Origin: Algoriphagus sp.
Lineage (GTDB): Bacteria > Bacteroidota > Bacteroidia > Cytophagales > Cyclobacteriaceae
NCBI GenBank assembly: GCA_018336015.1
Contig: JAGXQZ010000039.1
Coordinates: forward strand, 1-64,000
DNA length: 64,000 nt
Direction of reading: 5' to 3'
Under the pieces are notes generated by a model, which saw only the letters and a list, made by a program, of their open reading frames with translations, was not told where the DNA came from and made no database searches. This document shows positions 18,452 through 27,242 of this stretch, in pieces (position 1 is the stretch's first letter; each line of letters starts with the position of its first letter). The position numbers were made by a program, and so were the translations under genes.

Positions 18452-19489
18452 TTATTGCATTTCCACAGCCAATTTTCTCATCTGTTTCTCTAGGTCTTTG
18501 ATCATCCCTTTTGTTTGAAAATGCTGAATCCAGCACTCTCTTGCCAGTTTTTGAATTGATATGAGTTCATCTTCAGTTTTTGATTTTACAAAAGATTCAA
18601 TTATGGGTTTTAAGTTAAATCTATCCTGAAAAGATACCTTAAGGATAAATTGGTCATAGGGAATCTCAGAACTAAATGGTAAAACTGAGTCTGTATCGAT
18701 CAATATTGGAATTCTTCCCATCGCTAATGTTTGATAAAACCTAACAGAATAGTTGCCCATCCCTCTCAAGCACACGGTGAAAAGACTTTTATCAATATTT
18801 TGATAAAAGTCTTCTTCTACTTTCTCCTTTTCGTCTAGACTGCTGGCTCCTGCTTTATACCTTGATCTAAGGATGAAATCAGTCCTTAAATCTGTAGCTT
18901 GAAGCTTTTTCAATATTCTTGCCCTTTCCCATGCAGGAAGAAAATTGGGTACATTAAGGTAAGGAGAACCCCCTTTTTTTAATTCTTGCCTTAACTTTGA
19001 AATTTTCAAAGCATCCTTAAGCATTTTGATGGGATTGATTGTTGCTTGACCACAAAAACCAATTAAAGGGCCGGATGGATCCCATGGTAACCAATTACCT
19101 TGCTTCCATTTTTGCACAGGATCATAAGGAAGGGTCGCAGGTATTTCAATTAGATTGGAATAGGTAGAATATGCGCCTGGGGTAAAGACAAAAACATTTT
19201 CAACACCCGGATTAATTATTAAATCTGAGTTTGAAAAAACTCCAAATGGCTTATTTAAGGATTGAGCTAATTTAGCTGCATTTTTAATGTATTCTTTTCC
19301 AGATGCGGAGGACAAAGAAGTTATAAAAACTGGAATGATTATCCAATCTGAATCTTCATAATTCTCTACACAAACGAATAAATTTTCAGCTGTTTTAGAA
19401 ATCAAAAAATCCCCTTTTTCAGAATATTCAAAAATCTCAAACAATAGCTGATTTTTAAAGTCAAACTTTGGAATAAACAACTTTACCAT
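18452..19489 (-). CDS. Exostosin family (GT47-like) glycosyltransferase
   Basis: The C-terminal half of this 345-residue protein carries the exostosin signature: a segment FTVCLRGMGNYSVRFYQTLAMGR followed by IPILIDTDSVLPF (about residues 245-290), then a helix-rich tail. Exostosin-like enzymes were first known for heparan sulfate chain synthesis in animals; bacterial homologues occur in capsule and O-antigen clusters, where they act as cytoplasmic glycosyltransferases. The donor and acceptor are unknown here. It starts 9 bp after the third amidotransferase gene and precedes another unassigned transferase-like gene. Confidence 0.75.
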   Translation of the reverse strand: MVKLFIPKFDFKNQLLFEIFEYSEKGDFLISKTAENLFVCVENYEDSDWIIIPVFITSLSSASGKEYIKNAAKLAQSLNKPFGVFSNSDLIINPGVENVFVFTPGAYSTYSNLIEIPATLPYDPVQKWKQGNWLPWDPSGPLIGFCGQATINPIKMLKDALKISKLRQELKKGGSPYLNVPNFLPAWERARILKKLQATDLRTDFILRSRYKAGASSLDEKEKVEEDFYQNIDKSLFTVCLRGMGNYSVRFYQTLAMGRIPILIDTDSVLPFSSEIPYDQFILKVSFQDRFNLKPIIESFVKSKTEDELISIQKLARECWIQHFQTKGMIKDLEKQMRKLAVEMQ

Positions 19490-19498
19490 TACTCTTTA

Positions 19499-21346
19499 TT
19501 ATCCGCTAAACTGATAATTATACCATAACGATAGAAAAAACAGCTGTCTGATCATGCCATAGTTTGTTTTTCCATCTTTTTTAAAGTCTGCTATAATTTT
19601 TGAAATCTGGAGTTTTTCAAAGGTTTCAGATTCAAACAGCACACTTTTATGCATCTTTTCAAAATGCTGTTTGAACTCCTCTTGTTTCAAAAAGTATTCA
19701 TTCCAAGGCACAGAAAGTCCAATTTTCGGATGCTTGGTGATGTAATCCGGCAGGTGCTTACCAACAGAATCAAACAACAATTTTTTACCCTTTCCTTTCG
19801 TATCAAACCACTCATCTTTCAAACTCGCTACACCAACCACCAAATTAGGATCTAGAAATGGATCTCTACACTCAATAGAAGCTCCCATCGTGGTTCTATC
19901 ATTTCGATCATTCAGGGTAAATAAGTGCGTATGCTGCTCTAAATAAAGCAGTTGACGGAGTCTGTTTTTCGGATAAAGTGATTTTGCCTCTTCTAGTATT
20001 TGCTCTCGGTAAGGAATCATAAGGTCACCTGGAATCCCCCCAAATCTATTTAAGTCACTTAGGAAATTCTCATTGGAATTAGACATCATCTGAAACTCCT
20101 CCTTTCCTTCTTGAAGGTACCTCTTCATTTTTCTTAATCGCTCCTTGGTTAAGAATCGATCAGGCACATACTTCAAAAATTGCAAAAGCTGGTATCTAAG
20201 AGCTTTATCATGAACTTTATACCTCACGTATCCCCCAAGAATCTCATCTGCACCTTCCCCACTCAACAAAACGGTGACTTTTTCTTTGGCTTTTTTGGAT
20301 ATACCCAGAATATGCCCATCCTGAAGGTGCATTAAAGGTTCGTCATGGTTATGAATTGCCTCCATCACTAAGCTCATCAATTCTTCGCCCTTGAATTCAT
20401 GCGTATGGAAATCGACTCCTAAGCTTTTTGATAAGTTTCTGGCTACTGCAGATTCGTCATGCGGGTAGTTTGAAAATGAGATATTCCAAGAACTCAATCC
20501 TTGAAATCCCTGTGAAGCCTGACTGTAAAGCACAGAACTTGAATCTAACCCTCCACTTAGGAGAGTACCTACAGGGACATCGGATATCATCCTGTATCGA
20601 ATGGACTGGTGAAAAACTTCCTCAAACCACTCCAAAGGCTTAGAAATTGAGGTGTGATTTAATGCAGCCTCTTTGAGCGAAAACCATCGCTTGGTTTCAA
20701 GTAATTTGCCTTCAGTAGAAATCCTCATCAAATGGCCTGGAAGAAGTCGCCTCACTCCCTTAAAAACGGTGTTTTCTCCAGACACATATCTGTAAAAAAA
20801 GAGCTCATTAAGTGCAGATGAGTTAATGGTCTTTTCTAATCCTCCTGCAAAAAGAACTTTGGGTTCACTTCCAAAGACGAATCTGTATTGATCTTGTCCA
20901 TAAAAAAGCGGTTTTACCCCAAATCTATCCCTAACTAAGACTAGCTCTTTTTTTGCTCTATCCAGAAAAGAAAAGGCAAAAAACCCATTTAATCTAGGTA
21001 AAACTGAAACCCCGTATTCGATCAAGAGGTATAGAAGGACTTCCGTATCAGAATGGGATCGAAATGAATATCCTCGCTCCGAAAGTTCTGGTTTGAATTC
21101 ATTAAAATTGAAGATCTCCCCATTAAAAACGAGGATATAGCGTCCATCCTCTGAGCAATAGGGCTGATTTCCCGCTTCCGTCAAATCCAGGATAGAGAGC
21201 CTGCGATGAATGAAACCCAGATTTTCAGTAAAGTATTTACCTGATGCATCTGGACCCCGATGAAGGATACTATTCCCAAGAGAATCTAGATCCTGAGCAG
21301 TTACGTTTGTTGAGTTTTTATAAATAATACCTGCTATTCCGCACAT
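19499..21346 (-). CDS. asnB: Asparagine synthase-like amidotransferase (copy 1 of 3)
   Basis: This 615-residue glutamine-dependent AsnB family enzyme starts MCGIAG, giving the catalytic Cys2 after Met removal. The glutaminase domain (1-200) includes HRRLSILDL and FNGEIFNF, and the synthetase domain carries the PPi loop S-G-G-L-D-S-S and LLSGEGADEILGGY. In polysaccharide loci such proteins (for example WbpS, VioA-neighbour types) amidate the carboxyl group of uronic acid residues instead of making asparagine. Two paralogues in the same locus and two UDP-sugar dehydrogenases support that role here. The gene lies 20 bp after the CapK-like gene. Confidence 0.9.
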   Translation of the reverse strand: MCGIAGIIYKNSTNVTAQDLDSLGNSILHRGPDASGKYFTENLGFIHRRLSILDLTEAGNQPYCSEDGRYILVFNGEIFNFNEFKPELSERGYSFRSHSDTEVLLYLLIEYGVSVLPRLNGFFAFSFLDRAKKELVLVRDRFGVKPLFYGQDQYRFVFGSEPKVLFAGGLEKTINSSALNELFFYRYVSGENTVFKGVRRLLPGHLMRISTEGKLLETKRWFSLKEAALNHTSISKPLEWFEEVFHQSIRYRMISDVPVGTLLSGGLDSSSVLYSQASQGFQGLSSWNISFSNYPHDESAVARNLSKSLGVDFHTHEFKGEELMSLVMEAIHNHDEPLMHLQDGHILGISKKAKEKVTVLLSGEGADEILGGYVRYKVHDKALRYQLLQFLKYVPDRFLTKERLRKMKRYLQEGKEEFQMMSNSNENFLSDLNRFGGIPGDLMIPYREQILEEAKSLYPKNRLRQLLYLEQHTHLFTLNDRNDRTTMGASIECRDPFLDPNLVVGVASLKDEWFDTKGKGKKLLFDSVGKHLPDYITKHPKIGLSVPWNEYFLKQEEFKQHFEKMHKSVLFESETFEKLQISKIIADFKKDGKTNYGMIRQLFFLSLWYNYQFSG

Positions 21347-21366
21347 GTATTTCTAGCGATAAATAA

Positions 21367-22662
21367 TTAATCCAAATGGGAAACGAAATCCCTAAGTTTA
21401 CCTGATTGCTGTCTGAAATCGTGATTTTCGATCAGAATGACGTCGATATCTAAAAAATATTTTGCTGCCTCAGTCAACACCAACTCTTGAATTTCGGCTG
21501 TGACAGGCTCTTTGACCCATATTTCCAACTTCCCTTTTTCGTACTGATGCGCTTGAAAGTCTATTGTTCGATGTTGATTGAAATAAAGATTCTTAAAAAT
21601 ATAGTAAAGGGTGAGGCTCGGGTAAATCTGATCTTTTCCAAATATTTTTTTGCCAATTCTGCCTGTCACTTCTCGTATGACAGGTGTCTCCATCCCACAT
21701 GAACAGCGAAATGAATCTTCGGCCAATTCTATCTGATCTCCCAACTTATACCGGATCGAAGGGAATGAATAACTCTGCAAGTTGGTCACCATAATCCCTC
21801 CATCTTCTGGGTCTTTTTCTACAAAAACCCCCTCCATGTTGATGTGCATGCTTCCCTTTGGACATTCAAAAGCAATGATCCCCGACTCTGTAGAGCCATA
21901 TTCATTGGCTATTGACATTCCATAGACTTTGCTTGCTATCGGTTGATAATGAGGAAATACTTTTTCAGAAGTCCCTTTTACCAACTTCAGTTGGTCAAAT
22001 TGTGGCTTTTTATCCGCAATAAGGTTAGCCAATTCATAAATCATCGAGCTATACCCTTCAATTATATTTACTTTCTTGAGCTTAGGTAATAACTTCCTGA
22101 GCTTTTCCGGGTCATAATCAAAAAGTCTAAATCGATTGACCAAAAAGTCCATAAACCTCAATTTTAGTCTTTTGAGGGGTGCGGTATTATACCCCCAAAA
22201 GTACAGCTTTCGATCCCAAGGATTAGCCCCAAACCAACTGTATCCTCGCCATATAGATGCCCTATTGAAGGAATCCCAGGATTCGTCTCTGAAAAAAGTT
22301 AAGATTTCTCCTGAAGTACCTGAAGTCTCCACGAAGAACCTTTTTTTGAAAAAACTTGAAGGTGTGTGAATTTCCTTATTGAAATCGATTAATTCCCGTT
22401 TTTGGACGGGAGGGATTTTTCGAAATTCATCCAAAGACCACTTGTTTTCAGGATCGAATCCAATTTCCAAAAAACGTTTTTTATAAAATGTACTGTGTTG
22501 GTACGCAAAGATACAGAGCTGTCTTAACCTCGATTCATTCAGTTCTTTAAGCTGCTCATGGGAGAGTTTTTCTGTTTTCTTTAACTCGGAAAAATGCTGA
22601 AATATCGAAGGATTTCGGCGCTTTGCTCCTTGAAAATACAGCCATTTATGAAAGCCTGACAT
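21367..22662 (-). CDS. CapK/PaaK-like AMP-binding family protein
   Basis: This 431-residue protein belongs to the phenylacetate-CoA ligase/CapK group of adenylate-forming enzymes. Visible features are the nucleotide-binding loop VETSGTSGEILTFF (about residues 112-125), a YGSTESG motif, LQSYSFPSIRYKLGDQI and a CSCG cysteine pair. The N-terminal part has a RLRQLCIFAYQHSTFYKKRF helix typical of the group. CapK homologues are common in capsule clusters, but their reaction is not established; activating an acyl group to decorate the polymer is a guess. It lies between a GT4 gene and an amidotransferase gene, with 8- and 20-bp gaps. Confidence 0.82.
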   Translation of the reverse strand: MSGFHKWLYFQGAKRRNPSIFQHFSELKKTEKLSHEQLKELNESRLRQLCIFAYQHSTFYKKRFLEIGFDPENKWSLDEFRKIPPVQKRELIDFNKEIHTPSSFFKKRFFVETSGTSGEILTFFRDESWDSFNRASIWRGYSWFGANPWDRKLYFWGYNTAPLKRLKLRFMDFLVNRFRLFDYDPEKLRKLLPKLKKVNIIEGYSSMIYELANLIADKKPQFDQLKLVKGTSEKVFPHYQPIASKVYGMSIANEYGSTESGIIAFECPKGSMHINMEGVFVEKDPEDGGIMVTNLQSYSFPSIRYKLGDQIELAEDSFRCSCGMETPVIREVTGRIGKKIFGKDQIYPSLTLYYIFKNLYFNQHRTIDFQAHQYEKGKLEIWVKEPVTAEIQELVLTEAAKYFLDIDVILIENHDFRQQSGKLRDFVSHLD

Positions 22663-22670
22663 CCTAAAGT

Positions 22671-23711
22671 TTAATTTTGAAAGATCTCCAAATACCTATT
22701 CCAAATGGTATTCATGTTCTTTTGGAGATTTACATTTTCCTCAATAAATAATCTATTGGCCTTAACAGCAGCTTTGAAGACCTCCTGATTTTCGAGATAA
22801 CTCGTCAGTGCATTGGCAATCTCGATTGGTGAGTTGACCGGTACCAAAAAACCATTTTCGCCATTTTTAATAAACGCCCGAGTGCCTGGCAAATCTGTGA
22901 CAATCGGAAAACATCCAGTAGCCATTGCTTCAAACAAAGAAGCTGAAACCCCTTCAGTTTCTGGTACAGAAAGATAAATCGAGGCTTTGGATAACAAGGC
23001 TGGTAGTTCCTGATTTGGAATTCTTCCAGTAAAAGTAACCTGTTTCGAAAGATTCAATTCTTTTGTTTTTCTTTTAAGATGATCTGCTAGAAACCCATCT
23101 CCAACCATGATCAGGTTAAGTGACCATCCATGCCTATTTAACAGAGCCAAAGCATCTAAAATGTCCTCATGATGGTAGACCTCTGTAAAACTGCGAGTAA
23201 CAATAGCTAGAGCGGGATCTTTTTTTTCAACCATCATATATTTGGTCAAATCTATCCCTTTGGGAAGGATCATTATTTTTCTCGGATCTGCTTTGGATTC
23301 GATCATCGCAGGAACCATCACTTCTCCCCAAGCATGAATTAGATCTACTTTTGAATAGACTGTTCGCTGCAAAATCCGCTTATAATAACCTGAAAAACCC
23401 GACTCTGGCCAAGCATCCGTTATTCCTTGCTGCGCAACAATTCGTTTTTTAGCTCTAACCAACAATGAGAACAAACCATAACTGGTAGCTCTCTCAGCCA
23501 AAACCAAATCATAAGTTTTGGTGAAATTGAGCACGATTATTTTCCAAGCAAATCCAAAAAATGCCAAAATCCTGTTAAATCGGGTCCTGGTGGTTTTTAC
23601 TTCCAAGGTGTCTACCTTAATGCCTGAAACAGATTCAATACCCTTGATCCAGGTTTGAGCATCTGCCCGATAGGTTTCTCCCAAAAAGAGGATTGATTTA
23701 GGCTTATCCAT
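22671..23711 (-). CDS. GT4 family glycosyltransferase
   Basis: This 346-residue GT-B enzyme has an N-terminal half starting SILFLGETYRADAQ and a C-terminal donor domain with LPKGIDLTKY, TFTGRIPNQELPALLSKASIYLSVPETEGVSASLFEAMATG (E-x7-E type catalytic motif) and GENGFLVPV. It probably adds one sugar to the undecaprenyl-linked repeat unit at the cytoplasmic face of the inner membrane. The donor is unknown. It begins 2 bp before the epimerase gene's end and 8 bp ahead of the CapK-like gene, firmly inside unit B. Confidence 0.87.
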   Translation of the reverse strand: MDKPKSILFLGETYRADAQTWIKGIESVSGIKVDTLEVKTTRTRFNRILAFFGFAWKIIVLNFTKTYDLVLAERATSYGLFSLLVRAKKRIVAQQGITDAWPESGFSGYYKRILQRTVYSKVDLIHAWGEVMVPAMIESKADPRKIMILPKGIDLTKYMMVEKKDPALAIVTRSFTEVYHHEDILDALALLNRHGWSLNLIMVGDGFLADHLKRKTKELNLSKQVTFTGRIPNQELPALLSKASIYLSVPETEGVSASLFEAMATGCFPIVTDLPGTRAFIKNGENGFLVPVNSPIEIANALTSYLENQEVFKAAVKANRLFIEENVNLQKNMNTIWNRYLEIFQN

Positions 23712-23713
23712 TA

Positions 23714-24601
23714 TTAGGTCAAATCAAGGTTTCCGATGACAGGCCTAGGATTCCAACCTAGTTCATTTCTTGCTTTGGCATCATCAAAAGTCAGAGAATC
23801 ACTAAGTTTTGCCAATCTATAAGAGTTGATAGGAAGGATTGAAAATCGATCACCCAAATAGACCGCAATTCTCAAAAGCCAACTTGGAATTGTTTTTATT
23901 TTTTTTCCGTAGAAACTCCCCAAATAATCTTCCAACTCAGCAATAGTTGGATTTTCACCATCAGTAAGATTGAAGGTCCCATTTTTGGAGATAAGTGTCG
24001 GCACCAAGGATGCCACATCAGATGCTAAAACCATGGATTTTTTAGCATTCCCAGCACCAATCCTGAAATAATACCCTTTTTTAATTCCTCGAATCATTGC
24101 CCCCAGATTACCGGGAGTATTTTTTGCTCCTGCGACTAATGGAAGCCTGAGTATTATAAGATTCACACCTTTAGAAGTAGCCCAACCCTGTAAAAGTAAC
24201 TCTGCTTCAAGTTTGCTTTTGGCATAGGGAGTTTCAGGTCTAGGTTCTGTTTTTTCTGAAATTCCCATTCCTTTTTCAAGACCATAGACCGCTACGGTAC
24301 TAATAAATACAATTGTTTTAGGAAGAACACCAGAATTTTCCAATCCTGTGAGGAGGTTCTTTGTCCCAAAAAGATTTACCTGATAAAATTTACTCTCTTC
24401 CGCAGGGGTTTTGGGAATTCTGTGTGCCCATCCCGCATTATGAATGACTAAGTCTACAGGAGGCAAATTAGGAATCTCTATATCTAGACCACAACGAATG
24501 GAATTTGAAGATCCTCTCCCCAAGGTGATGAGTTCGTTTTGGAATTGCTCCTTTAAGTAGTAACCTAAGAACCCGCTGGCTCCTGTGAGTAGGGTTTTCA
24601 A
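23714..24601 (-). CDS. NAD-dependent epimerase/4-reductase (WbpV-like SDR)
   Basis: This 295-residue extended SDR enzyme opens with TGASGFLGYYL (TGxxGxxG) and has the catalytic Y-A-K-S-K at about residue 135-140 (TPYAKSKLEAELL). The start is a TTG (24599-24601) that shares bases with the TGA stop of the preceding gene (TTGA); no later ATG would keep the nucleotide-binding loop, so the TTG start is well supported. Such short reductases act on UDP-4-keto-6-deoxy-HexNAc in QuiNAc/FucNAc pathways and often accompany a WbpL-type priming transferase, as at 4519. The substrate remains an inference. Confidence 0.85.
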   Translation of the reverse strand: MKTLLTGASGFLGYYLKEQFQNELITLGRGSSNSIRCGLDIEIPNLPPVDLVIHNAGWAHRIPKTPAEESKFYQVNLFGTKNLLTGLENSGVLPKTIVFISTVAVYGLEKGMGISEKTEPRPETPYAKSKLEAELLLQGWATSKGVNLIILRLPLVAGAKNTPGNLGAMIRGIKKGYYFRIGAGNAKKSMVLASDVASLVPTLISKNGTFNLTDGENPTIAELEDYLGSFYGKKIKTIPSWLLRIAVYLGDRFSILPINSYRLAKLSDSLTFDDAKARNELGWNPRPVIGNLDLT

Positions 24602-25794
24602 TTTAGGGTTTGTTGAATTCCTTTTAAAAACTTCTGAGACAAGTAATCTCGGCTAAATTCAGTCTTTGCCAATTGAAGTGCGTTATCACCCATTTTCTTT
24701 GCCAGATCAGGCCTTTGGACAAATAGTTTTAAGGCATGGGCAATGTCTTCTGGATGATTTGGATCTACGTTAATGCCACATTCGGTTTCTCTGACTAATT
24801 CTGCAATCCAGCCTCTCGTAGATTGGATGATAGGAACTCCGGCAGCAAACGAATCAAACATTTTATTGGGTGAGCTAGTGTGTAATACGGGCAAATCTTT
24901 AAAAGTGACAAAACTGGCCCTCGCTTGCTGAAGCCACTTGACCACCTCTACTTTTGGAATTAAACCAAGAAACCAAACTTTCTTTTCCAAGCCATATTCT
25001 TGTGTTAGCTGTTGCAGAAGTTCTTTTTCAGCCCCATCTCCAATAAATACAAATGCTATTTCAAGATCTTTTGCGGCCTTTATTCCCTTTAGAATCTGTC
25101 TGCAATCATCCATCAGTCCCAAGGAACCTGCATAAATAAAAATTGGAAGTGTTGGATCTAACCCCTTTGGGTAATGGGGTAAACGAGCATCTGAAGAAAA
25201 TAAACTTACATCTGATGAGTTTGGAATGACTAAGGTCTTGACATTTCCTGAAACCTCCTTTACACCGGATTGCATTCCTGAAGAGCAAGTAACTACTACA
25301 TCTGAATTGTTGTAGATCAACTTTTCAAATCCCAATGCAACACTTTTTGCCAAGGGATTAGAAAGCTTTCCAAGCTCTATACCTCCTTTTGGCCAAAGAT
25401 CCCTAACTTCAAATACCAGTTTTTTTCCTCTAAACCATTTTGACATCAGCCCGGGAATAGCGGTAGTTATTGGTCCCGAACTAGAAATGACTACATCATG
25501 AGGCTCAGTCAATGCATAAAAAATTGAGACCAAGCTAAACCTTAGCGCATTCCATGCTCTTTTGACAAATGAATCCTTATTCGAATCTGGCGAATTGATG
25601 ATAATCAAATTGACTCCCTCAATCGAACTCCTTTCGATGAATTTTTCAGCCCTAATATCAGATTTATAGTAGGGAGAAGTCACAACAGTAACCTCATTTC
25701 CTTCCATTACCCATCTTCTGGTAAACTCATAATATCTGGTACTCCAGCCACCTTTTGGAGTTCCGAAATACTGATAAAAAATCAATATCCTCAT
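24598..25794 (-). CDS. WbuB-like GT4 glycosyltransferase
   Basis: The N-terminus (ILIFYQYFGTPKGGWSTRYYEF) is characteristic of the WbuB group of GT4 transferases, which add amino-deoxy sugars such as FucNAc in O-antigen clusters. The 398-residue protein has a membrane-associating stretch around residues 85-110, VFEVRDLWPKGGIELG, VIPNSSDVSLF, FIYAGSLGLMDD and a donor-site region SPNKMFDSFAAGVPII. It is followed by an epimerase/reductase gene (4-bp overlap), an arrangement also seen in O-antigen loci of other bacteria. It acts in the cytoplasm on the lipid-linked intermediate. Confidence 0.88.
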   Translation of the reverse strand: MRILIFYQYFGTPKGGWSTRYYEFTRRWVMEGNEVTVVTSPYYKSDIRAEKFIERSSIEGVNLIIINSPDSNKDSFVKRAWNALRFSLVSIFYALTEPHDVVISSSGPITTAIPGLMSKWFRGKKLVFEVRDLWPKGGIELGKLSNPLAKSVALGFEKLIYNNSDVVVTCSSGMQSGVKEVSGNVKTLVIPNSSDVSLFSSDARLPHYPKGLDPTLPIFIYAGSLGLMDDCRQILKGIKAAKDLEIAFVFIGDGAEKELLQQLTQEYGLEKKVWFLGLIPKVEVVKWLQQARASFVTFKDLPVLHTSSPNKMFDSFAAGVPIIQSTRGWIAELVRETECGINVDPNHPEDIAHALKLFVQRPDLAKKMGDNALQLAKTEFSRDYLSQKFLKGIQQTLN

Positions 25795-25811
25795 TTTGAA
25801 AATGCTCCCTA

Positions 25812-27215
25812 TTAGAGCTTGACCACGGTTTGATTCACCTCATTCTTTGGCTTTACCTTCTGATTAGCTATACCTCGGATAAAAACCATACTTAACCCAA
25901 TCGTCATAGGAGAAACAAAAGTTCTCATAGCAGCATGAAAACTGGTAAATACGCCAACCACAAAAAGTGCAGTTACTACCCCAACTAAGGCTGGGTTGGG
26001 ATTGGATCTTGGTAGCTTAAGCCCATAATTAACCAAAATAAGAAAGTAAATTACCCCAAGAAGCCCATGTTCACCCAAAAGGCGGCTTAATTCTACGTGA
26101 GCCACCACACCCGTCATTTTTTCTCTCAAATATTTAGAAGCACCCGCGCCAACACCCAAAATCGGGTTTTCCAAAAACAAATCAATATCCCCTGTAAATA
26201 TGTCAAATCTTCCAGAGGTAATGGTATTTAGTGATTTCTGTTTGGATCCAGATACTGTGCCAGCGGTCTCACCTTGATACCTGAGCAAAAGCATTCCATC
26301 GGTAAGTCGATTTACAGCAAAAAAGACCCCCATGATGAGAATAAACGATGGGATGAGGTATTTCCCTATCCTAGGTAGGTTGTATTTCCTTATTTGCCAA
26401 GTTTTGGCATTTCTCAAAACAACTAGTAGGACAAAAATCCCTAAAAATCCAGTCACCATTCCTCCTCTGGAGAAGGTCAATAAACCTTGAAGGATAAAGA
26501 CTGCCAGTAAAGTGGTATCTAACCATCGATATCCTGTCAGTTTCCAATTGTTAATCCAGAAAATAAATACCAGAAATGAAGCCAGACCCAGTCCAGTCGA
26601 AACTTGATTCGAACCAAAGCCACCACTAGTTACCATGTTTGCACCTAACTCAAATTCTACGTCACCAAGATCAGGAGCTTTAAAAATAGCGTGAGCCAAT
26701 ACAGCCACCATTGGATAAATCATCAAAATTATCAGATTCATAAACATGGTTCTGGAGAAGCGCTTGCCTTTAAAAAAGAGAATTGCCAAAGCAACATTGA
26801 GTGGACCTAGAAAATTAAAAATCATGTCAAGAAAAGAAACTTGACCTGAAAGATCCAATATAGCTCCTGGGATGAGGGCCAAGGCCATCCATAAAGCAGG
26901 CCATTGGCTAGTCCTATATTTCAAAATCCCGATTACAAGAAGAATGAAAAATAGATATTTCCCCATCTCATATGGGATATATGGAGAGGTTTGGGCCATA
27001 CGGGCAATCAGCTCAAAAGAAACCAAATACACCATCATCGCAGCATATATGGATGGTGGAGTCGATGGCCGAAGAACTTGAACCATGGATGTAAAAAAAC
27101 TTAGGTAAAACCAAATGATCAGCGGGAAAGGACTTAGCAAGGATGCAAAACCCAACAAGGCATGAATGCCCATCCAAAAAAGAACTGATCTATAATTTAA
27201 AAGGTATTTAATCAC
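25812..27215 (-). CDS. wzy: O-antigen polymerase/ligase family protein (Wzy of unit B)
   Basis: This 467-residue protein has about 11-12 hydrophobic membrane segments and a large periplasmic loop around residues 310-390. The loop contains DLFLENPILGVGAGASKYL and ELSRLLGEHGLLGVIYF, the pattern of the Wzy_C/O-antigen ligase family (PF04932). In this context it most likely polymerises lipid-linked repeat units in the periplasm. The frame starts with GTG (27213-27215); the next ATG is 14 codons inside and would cut the first hydrophobic segment, so GTG is kept, but this is not certain. Surface-polymer ligase activity is the alternative. Confidence 0.85.
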   Translation of the reverse strand: MIKYLLNYRSVLFWMGIHALLGFASLLSPFPLIIWFYLSFFTSMVQVLRPSTPPSIYAAMMVYLVSFELIARMAQTSPYIPYEMGKYLFFILLVIGILKYRTSQWPALWMALALIPGAILDLSGQVSFLDMIFNFLGPLNVALAILFFKGKRFSRTMFMNLIILMIYPMVAVLAHAIFKAPDLGDVEFELGANMVTSGGFGSNQVSTGLGLASFLVFIFWINNWKLTGYRWLDTTLLAVFILQGLLTFSRGGMVTGFLGIFVLLVVLRNAKTWQIRKYNLPRIGKYLIPSFILIMGVFFAVNRLTDGMLLLRYQGETAGTVSGSKQKSLNTITSGRFDIFTGDIDLFLENPILGVGAGASKYLREKMTGVVAHVELSRLLGEHGLLGVIYFLILVNYGLKLPRSNPNPALVGVVTALFVVGVFTSFHAAMRTFVSPMTIGLSMVFIRGIANQKVKPKNEVNQTVVKL

Positions 27216-27242
27216 AAACTTGAATTCAGTACGATAGAAACC

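Noticed and set aside
25105..25125. Further match to the TCAGTCCCA part of the ops-like element
   Set aside because: It lies inside a GT4 coding region, lacks the AAAGCTnCGCC half and is best explained by chance.
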